Origin: Clostridium novyi NT | GTDB lineage: Bacteria; Bacillota; Clostridia; Clostridiales; Clostridiaceae | Length of the DNA: 64,000 nucleotides | Reading direction: 5' to 3' | NCBI RefSeq assembly: GCF_000014125.1 | Contig: NC_008593.1 | Span: 1,116,001-1,180,000, forward strand | In this document: piece by piece, positions 16,660-23,323 of the stretch | Layout of the letters: each line of letters opens with the position of its first letter | Position numbering within the stretch: the first letter of the stretch is position 1 | The notes under the pieces: model-generated | What the model was told of the DNA's origin: nothing | Seen by the model: the letters and a program-made list of their open reading frames with translations, nothing else | Database searches by the model: none | Position numbers and translations under genes: made by a program

Positions 16660-18306
16660 TTATTCTTGACTTAGCTCGATTGCTTTTGTAATAGGTGGAA
16701 TTACTTGTTTCTTTCTTGAAAGTAATCCAGGAACATATGCTGAGTTATCTTTTAGAGTAACATTGAACGCTCTTTCTATGTAATCAGCTCTATTTCCAAC
16801 AGCCATTACTTCAGAACCATCTTGTATTATATCTGTTAATAATAATACAAGTAAGTCGTAGTTATTTTCTTCACAATTTTTTTCCATGTAATTAAGCATT
16901 TCTTCTTTCATTGGTTTAAAACCTTCTATATCCATAGTGCTAACTTGAGCTACACCAACTTTATGGTTTAATAATGAGAAAGTTTTAAAGTCTGTGTTAA
17001 ATATTTCTTCAACTGTACGACCAACAAGTGATGTTCCAGCTTTAAACATTTCTTTAGCGTATTCTTCAACATCTATTTCAGCTATTTTAGCTAGCTTTTC
17101 TACCATTGCTTTGTCAACAGGAGTAGATGTTGGTGATTTAAATAATAATGTATCAGATATTATAGCACTGCAAAGAAGTCCTGCTGTTTCTTTAGATGGA
17201 GTAAGGCCATTTTCAAAGAATATAGAACCTATAATTGTACCAGTACATCCAACTGGTTGATTTCTAAAGTATATTGGATTGCTAGTTTGTATATCTGCAA
17301 TTCTGTGGTGATCTATGATTTCTGTAACTTCAGCTGTTTCAAGACCGTCTACAGATTGAGCAGATTCGTTATGGTCAACTAGTATAACTTTTTTATTAAC
17401 TCTTGATATTAAGTGGAATCTAGAAATCATACCTAATACTTTATTGTTGCTATCTAGTATTGGATAGCTTCTAAATCTAGTTTTTGCCATAGCTTCTCTA
17501 ACATCTTCAACGTGATCTGTATCTCTAAAGCAAATAAGTTCTTCTTTGCTCATAACGTATCTTATAGGGATACTTTGAACTATCATTCTTGAAGCTGTAA
17601 ATGAGTCAAATGGAGTGCTTATAACTGTACATTTGTTAGCTTCAGCAAAATCTAAAACTTTTTTAGAAACTTCATGATTTCCAGCTACTATCATTAAAGA
17701 TGCTTTGTTTTCGATAATTGACATTTGTGTATCTTCTCTATCTCCAAAAATTACAACATCTCCAGTTTCCATTATCTTTTTCATGCTTTCTGGATTCATG
17801 GCAGCAACTATTATTTTTCCACCACAAAATTCTAAATCTTTATTTTCGTAAAGAGTTCTAGCAGATAATGCATCTATTACATTTTTTAATGGTGTTTTAC
17901 TTTTAGTTAAAATATAATTATCCCATATATCCATATAAGCGGAAGTTAAGTTTGATAAACTAACGATTCCTAAAAATTTATTATCATTATCAACTACAGG
18001 GATAGTTTTTACTTTATATTTTTTCATGTCAAACCATGCAGTTTTTAAAGATGTTTCTGGTGTTAAAGGTGGTACTTTATCCATTTCAAGATCTTTTACA
18101 AGTGGTCTTAAAGTTTTTACAAGTTCAGGCTTTTGTACTTTAAAGTAGTCAAGAGCAAATTGAGTTTCACGACTAACTTCCCCAAGTCGTATAGGTTTTG
18201 CTTTTACATTAGCAGATTTATTTTTGAATTCTGCATAAGCAAGTGCTGAACATATTGAATCCGTATCTGGATTTCTATGTCCCGTAATGTAGATCATATC
18301 TTTCAT
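16660..18306 (-). CDS. ppaC: CBS/DRTGG-containing manganese-dependent inorganic pyrophosphatase
   Basis: This family II pyrophosphatase hydrolyses PPi to phosphate. Its 548 residues carry the split catalytic part ITGHRNPDTDS (H10, D14, D16) and DHN/DHH (about 311 and 332-334), with the C-terminal substrate motif SRKKQ near 530. Inserted between them are a CBS domain (about 70-128), a DRTGG domain (about 140-240) and a second CBS domain (about 250-303). This order matches regulated clostridial enzymes that are controlled by adenine nucleotides; that control is known from the family, not seen here. A GGAGGT site precedes the ATG. Confidence 0.94.
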   Translation of the reverse strand: MKDMIYITGHRNPDTDSICSALAYAEFKNKSANVKAKPIRLGEVSRETQFALDYFKVQKPELVKTLRPLVKDLEMDKVPPLTPETSLKTAWFDMKKYKVKTIPVVDNDNKFLGIVSLSNLTSAYMDIWDNYILTKSKTPLKNVIDALSARTLYENKDLEFCGGKIIVAAMNPESMKKIMETGDVVIFGDREDTQMSIIENKASLMIVAGNHEVSKKVLDFAEANKCTVISTPFDSFTASRMIVQSIPIRYVMSKEELICFRDTDHVEDVREAMAKTRFRSYPILDSNNKVLGMISRFHLISRVNKKVILVDHNESAQSVDGLETAEVTEIIDHHRIADIQTSNPIYFRNQPVGCTGTIIGSIFFENGLTPSKETAGLLCSAIISDTLLFKSPTSTPVDKAMVEKLAKIAEIDVEEYAKEMFKAGTSLVGRTVEEIFNTDFKTFSLLNHKVGVAQVSTMDIEGFKPMKEEMLNYMEKNCEENNYDLLVLLLTDIIQDGSEVMAVGNRADYIERAFNVTLKDNSAYVPGLLSRKKQVIPPITKAIELSQE

Positions 18307-18340
18307 CTTATGCTACCTCCTAAAAAAATTGTCTTTTACT

Positions 18341-18369
18341 ATTTTACCATAAAATCATATAATTTTATT
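18341..18369 (-). promoter_or_regulatory. Possible extended -10 promoter for ppaC
   Basis: Reading the minus strand, TGGTAAAAT (the TAAAAT lies at 18346-18341) gives an extended -10 box about 25 bases before the GGAGGT ribosome site. The -35 region is a poor match. The 180-base gap between ppaC and the P-type ATPase must hold promoters for both genes; I see no clear plus-strand box. Confidence 0.3.
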
Positions 18370-18487
18370 ATTTTTTAAAAAAAATATATTTTTCTCATAT
18401 CATGGTACATATAAATCATATATTAGTTTAAGGAAATAAAAAACTTAGATAATTAAAATGGTTGCTTAAAATGATAGGAGGAGGAAC

Positions 18488-21031
18488 ATGAATAATGAAA
18501 AATTTTTGAGAAAAGGGCTTACAAGTAGTGAAGCAGAAAAAGGGATAAAACAATATGGATTAAATGTACTAGAGAAAAAGAAAAAAGTATCTCCAATAAA
18601 AATATTCTTAGAACAATTCAATGATTTTATTATTTGGGTTTTACTTGTAGCTACAGCTTTATCTGCTGCCATGGGACAAAAGGCAGATGCTATAACTATA
18701 ATTATTATAGTCGTTATGAATGCTATTTTAGGATTTGTTCAAGAATATAAAACAGAAAAATCCTTAGAGGCACTTCAAAACTTAGCAGCGCCCACATCTA
18801 AAGTGTTAAGAGATGGAGAGGTAAAAGTTATAAGTGCAGAACAGTTAGTACCTGGAGATGTTATTATTTTAGAAAGTGGAGATAGAATTCCAGCAGATGC
18901 TATTTTTATAGAAGGTAATAGTTTAGTTGTAGATGAATCACTTTTAACTGGTGAATCAATTGGAGTAGAAAAAAATATTGGTGGTAAAAATAGCAATATA
19001 TATATGGGTACAGTAGTTTTAAAGGGAAAAGGAAGAGCATTAATTGAGAAAACAGGTATGAAAACTGAAATGGGAAAAATTGCAGATATGTTAGATAACA
19101 TAGAAAGCGAAAAATCTCCATTAAAGAAGAAACTAGCTTCCCTTGGAAAAGTAATGGTAGCGGTTTGTATTGTAATATGCATAATGGTAACTATTATGGG
19201 TATCATAAGGGGACAAGATAAGTATCAGATGTTTTTACTTGGGGTAAGTTTAGCTGTTGCTGCAATTCCAGAGGGAATGCCTGCTATTGTAACAGTTGCT
19301 TTAGCACTTGGTGTATCTAGAATGTTAAAGAGAAATGCTCTTATAAGAAAGCTTCCAGCAGTTGAGACTCTAGGTTGCACATCTATAATATGTAGTGATA
19401 AAACAGGGACACTTACTCAAAACAATATGACTGTAGAACAAATATATTTTAATGACAAAATATATAATTTAAATGAAAATGATGATGTTAATTTTGATAT
19501 CTTAAAAAAGACATTTGTGTATTGTAATGATTGTGGATATGATTTTAACCAAAAGGAATATGAAAAAGTTCTTTTAGGAGATCCCACTGAAACTGCTCTT
19601 ATAAAAGCTATGTTCAAAAATGCAAATGCATTAAAAGATTTTCTAAAAAAAGGACAAAGGTTATTTGACATTCCATTTGATTCTACTAGAAAAATGATGT
19701 CAGTTATAATGGAGGAAAGAGGAAAGAAAAAAGCCTACATTAAAGGAGCTCCAGAGAGAGTAATAGAAAAGTGTAAATATATACTTATTAATAATGAAAT
19801 TTTAGAGTTTAATGATGAATATAAAAGTAGAGTTAATAAAAGAGTAGAAGAAATGTCTTATAAGGCTTTAAGGTGTATTGCCGGAGCTTATAAAGATACT
19901 AATGTTTCTAAAAATTCATTAGAAGATAATTTAATATTTGTTGGTATAGCGGGAATGAAAGACCCTCCAAGACCAGAGGCTAAAGATGCAGTATTAGAAT
20001 GTAAAATGGCAGGAATTAAACCTGTTATGATAACAGGAGACCATAAAAATACAGCATATGCCATAGCAAAAGAACTTAAAATATGTAAAAAAGAAGATGA
20101 AGTTTTAACAGGAGAAGAGTTAGATAAATTATCAGAAAAAGAGCTTATAAAGAAAATAGATAAAGTTTCAGTATTTGCAAGGGTAAGTCCTAAACATAAA
20201 TTAAGTATAGTTAAAGCCTTTAAAAAGAAGGGCAATATAGTTGCTATGACTGGAGATGGAGTAAATGATGCTCCAGCAGTTAAAGAATCTGACATAGGTG
20301 TATCTATGGGTATATCCGGAACAGATGTTACAAAAGAGGCATCTTCTATGATACTTTTAGATGATAATTTTACAACTATAGTATCCGCTGTTGAAGAAGG
20401 AAGAACTATCTATGATAACATAAGAAAGTTTATTAGATATTTATTGTCTTGTAATTTAGGAGAAGTACTTACAATGTTTCTATCTTCATTGTTTTATTTA
20501 GAAACACCACTATTACCTATACAAATACTATTTGTGAATTTAGTCACAGATGGACTTCCTGCTATAGCGCTAGGAGTTGATCCAGCAGATAAAGATATAA
20601 TGCTTAGAAAACCTAGAAGGAAAGATGAGAGTGTATTTGCAAGAGGACTTAAAGAAAAAATACTTTTAAGAGGAAGTTTAATTGGAATTTGTACTATTTT
20701 TGCCTTTTTATCAGGAAAGTATTATGGTATGGATTTAAAAACTTCAAGAACACTTGCTTTATGTACTCTTATAATGTCTCAATTAATTCACGTATTTGAA
20801 TGTAGATCAGAAAATCACTCTATATTTGAGATTAAGCTATTCACTAATATGTATTTAGTTGGAGCCGTATTAGTTTCTATTTGCATGCTTTTATGTATAA
20901 TTTATGTTCCTTTCTTACAGGGAATATTTCATACAGTTCCACTACATTTAGGACAATGGGCTATAATAGTATTTTTCTCAGGCTTTATATCATTTATAAA
21001 TAGTTTATACTTATATTTTAGAAGAAGATAA
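18488..21031 (+). CDS. Calcium-transporting P-type ATPase (P2 type)
   Basis: The 847-residue product is a P2 ATPase that would pump Ca2+ out of the cell. Motifs in order are TGES (154-157), AAIPEGMPA in M4, DKTGTLT with phosphorylated D304, KGAPERV, TGDHKNTA, GDGVNDAPA, LLSCNLGEV in M5 and FVNLVTDGLPAIALG in M6. The M4 Glu, M5 Asn/Glu and M6 Asn/Thr/Asp ligands match SERCA. The M8 Glu is replaced by Gln765, as in plasma-membrane pumps that move one Ca2+ per ATP. An AGGAGGAGG site precedes the ATG. Its downstream terminator has been split by IS copy 1. Confidence 0.92.
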   Translation: MNNEKFLRKGLTSSEAEKGIKQYGLNVLEKKKKVSPIKIFLEQFNDFIIWVLLVATALSAAMGQKADAITIIIIVVMNAILGFVQEYKTEKSLEALQNLAAPTSKVLRDGEVKVISAEQLVPGDVIILESGDRIPADAIFIEGNSLVVDESLLTGESIGVEKNIGGKNSNIYMGTVVLKGKGRALIEKTGMKTEMGKIADMLDNIESEKSPLKKKLASLGKVMVAVCIVICIMVTIMGIIRGQDKYQMFLLGVSLAVAAIPEGMPAIVTVALALGVSRMLKRNALIRKLPAVETLGCTSIICSDKTGTLTQNNMTVEQIYFNDKIYNLNENDDVNFDILKKTFVYCNDCGYDFNQKEYEKVLLGDPTETALIKAMFKNANALKDFLKKGQRLFDIPFDSTRKMMSVIMEERGKKKAYIKGAPERVIEKCKYILINNEILEFNDEYKSRVNKRVEEMSYKALRCIAGAYKDTNVSKNSLEDNLIFVGIAGMKDPPRPEAKDAVLECKMAGIKPVMITGDHKNTAYAIAKELKICKKEDEVLTGEELDKLSEKELIKKIDKVSVFARVSPKHKLSIVKAFKKKGNIVAMTGDGVNDAPAVKESDIGVSMGISGTDVTKEASSMILLDDNFTTIVSAVEEGRTIYDNIRKFIRYLLSCNLGEVLTMFLSSLFYLETPLLPIQILFVNLVTDGLPAIALGVDPADKDIMLRKPRRKDESVFARGLKEKILLRGSLIGICTIFAFLSGKYYGMDLKTSRTLALCTLIMSQLIHVFECRSENHSIFEIKLFTNMYLVGAVLVSICMLLCIIYVPFLQGIFHTVPLHLGQWAIIVFFSGFISFINSLYLYFRRR

Positions 21032-21037
21032 TAAAAA

Positions 21038-21060
21038 AACGTTGACATTTTGTCAACGTT
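21038..21060. repeat. Left target duplication of IS copy 1 (terminator hairpin core)
   Basis: The 23-nt duplication is a perfect hairpin: AACGTTGACA, a TTT loop, then TGTCAACGTT. An identical copy lies at 22674-22696. This left copy keeps the A-run (the U-tract for minus-strand transcripts), but the bases after it are now IS sequence. Confidence 0.9.
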
Positions 21061-21071
21061 CAGATTGTTCA

Positions 21072-21098
21072 AAAAGCCCCCAACAATTGGGGGCTTTT
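21072..21098. terminator. Bidirectional terminator inside the left end of IS copy 1
   Basis: AAAAGCCCCCAA (21072-21083) pairs with TTGGGGGCTTTT (21087-21098) around a CAA loop. On the plus strand it is followed by TTTTGTTT, and on the minus strand by TTTTTG. It can end the transposase mRNA. It can also stop transcription entering from the P-type ATPase gene, whose own terminator the element split. Confidence 0.85.
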
Positions 21099-21116
21099 GT
21101 TTACGCCAAAATTCTT

Positions 21117-22541
21117 TTATGCGATAGCATTCGAAAAATATTTATTATGTATGTTGATTTGGAATAAATTTGAATTAACGTACACAAAAAAATAGTGCGA
21201 TAGCACCATGGCTATCTTTTTCATATTCTGAACTGCCGCTGTAAGTAGGCACTGCTCAGAAACATTTTTAATTCCTCGCATGCGACAATAACGTAGCCCA
21301 TGTAATTCTTTTGAATCAGCAAAGCTACGCTCAATCTTTTCTTTACGTCGTTTGTAAATATTTTTACCTTTTTCTGTTTTAGTAAATCTAAAAATTTGAT
21401 CTTTATAGTCTTCCCAAACATGACGACGTATAGTTCTATTAATGGATTTATCAGATGTTAAGCAATTATTTTTATATTTGCAAGAAGCACAATGCTCCGC
21501 ATTACTTACGTATTCTTTATAACCTTCCCTTGTAGTAGTTCTATATTTTAAAAAGCAATTATTAATACATACATATCCATCTAATTCTTTAACATACTGA
21601 AATCTATATTTTGTATATTTTCCTTTAACATGGGGTCCTAAACGGAACCCAAAAACACCTTGATAATTTTTGTCTGAAATTTGTTTACAAATAGGATTCG
21701 TAGAATATCCGGCATCTGCTACTAAATATTTTGTATTAAAATTAAACTTTTCTATTTGAGTTTCTATTCTTTTAACATAAGGATCTACATCGTTTATATT
21801 CCCGGGAGTAACATGAACGTCTGTTATAATATTATACTTTCCGTCAACAGTTCTATGATCTAAATAAAAAAAGCCTTTAGGTTTTCCATCTCTAACCATA
21901 TATCCACTGTCTGGATCAGTTGTACTTACTTTTATTTCCTTAGTTTCAGCTATTTTAGTCTTTTTTTTTAGAGGCTTTTTATTATGATTAATTCTATCTT
22001 TATTAATGTCATTCTCTAATTCATCAAAGTATTCCTTTGTGGATTTAGTTATTTCTTTTTTAATAAATTTATGTTTATTAGCGTTAGCTTTTAAGTGAGT
22101 AGAATCAGTATATAGAATTTTGCCATCAACCAAGTTTCTATTAATAGCTTGAAATACAATATTATCAAATATTTCTTGATGTATATTTGTATTACTAAAT
22201 CTTTTTGTTCTATTCTGGCTTATAGTGGAATGACTTGGTATTTTATCAGTAAGTCCATATCCTAAAAACCATCTGTAAGCTACATTTACCTGGATTTCTT
22301 TTACAAGCTGACGCTCTGAACGTATACCGAATAGGTATCCTATAAAAAGCATTTTAAATAATACAACTGGGTCTACTGAAGGTCTGCCATTATCAGCACA
22401 ATATAAATCCTTAGTTAAATCTCTTATAAATGAAAAGTCTATGTATTTATCTATCTTTCTAAGTATGTGATTTTCAGGTACTAAATTTTCTATATAAACT
22501 AGTTCTAATTGATTTTGTTTTCTTTCATTATTAGTAAGCAT
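21117..22541 (-). CDS. IS1182-family transposase, copy 1
   Basis: The 474-residue DDE transposase has the N-terminal DUF772-type region (about 15-110; [17 protein letters not shown] and [20 protein letters not shown]). The catalytic residues are D146 in [12 protein letters not shown]276 in YLVADAGYS and E404 in [18 protein letters not shown] Cys cluster C351-x2-C354-x5-C360 may bind zinc. The GGAGG ribosome site at 22546-22550 can pair with CTCC just upstream in the mRNA, which may hold expression down. Compared with copy 2, one extra A in an A-run near the 3' end changes the last 24 residues. The gene looks intact. Confidence 0.93.
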   Translation of the reverse strand: MLTNNERKQNQLELVYIENLVPENHILRKIDKYIDFSFIRDLTKDLYCADNGRPSVDPVVLFKMLFIGYLFGIRSERQLVKEIQVNVAYRWFLGYGLTDKIPSHSTISQNRTKRFSNTNIHQEIFDNIVFQAINRNLVDGKILYTDSTHLKANANKHKFIKKEITKSTKEYFDELENDINKDRINHNKKPLKKKTKIAETKEIKVSTTDPDSGYMVRDGKPKGFFYLDHRTVDGKYNIITDVHVTPGNINDVDPYVKRIETQIEKFNFNTKYLVADAGYSTNPICKQISDKNYQGVFGFRLGPHVKGKYTKYRFQYVKELDGYVCINNCFLKYRTTTREGYKEYVSNAEHCASCKYKNNCLTSDKSINRTIRRHVWEDYKDQIFRFTKTEKGKNIYKRRKEKIERSFADSKELHGLRYCRMRGIKNVSEQCLLTAAVQNMKKIAMVLSHYFFVYVNSNLFQINIHNKYFSNAIA

Positions 22542-22639
22542 TTTTCCTCCGTAGGAGCCCTAACGGGCTAAAAGATTTATTGTTCTAAAATATATATTCT
22601 ACATAAACACTAAAAATCCTTTTTGTAATAAATGTAAAA

Positions 22640-22672
22640 AGGCTGTTGACAAATTATGTTTATCAACAGCCT
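22640..22672 (-). terminator. Inward-facing terminator at the right end of IS copy 1
   Basis: AGGCTGTTGA (22640-22649) pairs with TCAACAGCCT (22663-22672) across a 13-nt loop. On the minus strand the stem is followed by TTTTT. It overlaps the right terminal repeat and would stop minus-strand transcription entering the element from the right, which is where the neighbouring gene would now read through. Confidence 0.72.
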
Positions 22673-22673
22673 G

Positions 22674-22696
22674 AACGTTGACATTTTGTCAACGTT
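22674..22696. repeat. Right target duplication of IS copy 1 (terminator hairpin core)
   Basis: Identical to 21038-21060. This copy keeps the plus-strand T-run (TTTTTT at 22695-22700) but has lost the A-run side. Rejoining the flanks gives a 14-bp bidirectional terminator between two convergent genes. Confidence 0.9.
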
Positions 22697-22701
22697 TTTT
22701 G

Positions 22702-23112
22702 TTATCTGTATTTAACCTTTTGTGCTTGATGAAGTTTTTTAACAGCATCCCCTTCAACTGGTACAAGTTGAGCCTTGTTTGTCATATTAAGGATGTTCAA
22801 TACTTGAAGAACTTCACGATCAGTTTTTCCTTTTTTACCTTTTAGTCCTTGTATTAACAAAGAATGACCTTGAGATATTGGCATAAATGTAGGCTTTTTA
22901 AACCATCTATTTTTCTTGTAAACACATTTAGTTATGTTTTTGCTTCTATCTGGTTTTATTAATATAGTAACAATTAATTTATGGAAAAATAAAAAAGATT
23001 TTTTTTCTGTTTTTATTGAAATTACTTTTCCTTGTGCTTGACTAAGTCTATCGCCATACTTAGCTAGATAGGAATTTGTGTAATGCTGACTTAACTTTTC
23101 TTTAAAACCCAT
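22702..23112 (-). CDS. Small basic protein, unknown function
   Basis: The product is 136 residues, strongly basic, without a signal peptide or clear membrane helix. It begins MGFKEKLSQHYTNSYLAKYG and ends in a Lys-rich VKKLHQAQKVKYR. The middle contains FLFFHKLIVTILIKPDRSKN and a GHSLLIQGLKGKKGKTDREVLQVLNI segment. I do not recognise a family. An upstream in-frame start at 23163 exists, but AAAGGAG at 23122-23128 fits ATG 23112 with 9 bases of spacing. The gene has its own likely promoter and shared a terminator with the convergent ATPase before the insertion. The charge suggests nucleic acid binding, but this is only a guess. Confidence 0.7.
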   Translation of the reverse strand: MGFKEKLSQHYTNSYLAKYGDRLSQAQGKVISIKTEKKSFLFFHKLIVTILIKPDRSKNITKCVYKKNRWFKKPTFMPISQGHSLLIQGLKGKKGKTDREVLQVLNILNMTNKAQLVPVEGDAVKKLHQAQKVKYR

Positions 23113-23177
23113 TATGAATAACTCCTTTACATATAATTTATATAAAAAATAATAAAATGACATTATAACTAAAATTA

Positions 23178-23186
23178 ATTATATCA
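23178..23186 (-). promoter_or_regulatory. Extended -10 promoter for the small basic protein gene
   Basis: On the minus strand the sequence reads TGATATAAT, a full extended -10 box, about 65 bases before the ATG at 23112. The -35 region (near 23201-23207) is only a weak TTTTAA-type match, as is common when the -10 is extended. Confidence 0.5.
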
Positions 23187-23323
23187 TAGTATGGTTTTTT
23201 TTAAAACTATTAATTATTATTTACATAAGTTTGAAAAATTATTATTTTTTTAAAACTTGTGGCTAAATGAGTGGGTATAGAATACTAATATAATAAGTGC
23301 AAGAAAAAGGGAGGGATATCAAA

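Larger units (their letters stand above)
21061..22673 (-). mobile_element. IS1182-family insertion sequence, copy 1
   Basis: This 1613-bp element is bounded by imperfect inverted repeats: left CAGATTGTTCAAAAA and right (reverse complement) CAGGCTGTTGATAAA. It is flanked by a 23-bp direct duplication of a terminator hairpin. It encodes one transposase on the minus strand. The left end carries a 12-bp stem with CCCCC/GGGGG (21072-21098) and T-runs on both strands; the right end carries AGGCTGTTGA/TCAACAGCCT (22640-22672) with a minus-strand T-run. A near-identical copy lies at 55532-57143 in the same orientation. Confidence 0.93.

Noticed and set aside
21221..21421. Second small minus-strand frame inside the IS as a separate gene
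   Set aside because: It overlaps the transposase in another frame. The same frame in copy 2 follows from sequence identity of the elements, and no IS1182 accessory gene is known to me.
21038..22696. Flanking hairpins read as long terminal inverted repeats of the IS
   Set aside because: The flanks differ between the two copies, while the ends CAGATTG/CAGCCTG are shared, so the hairpins are target duplications, not part of the element.
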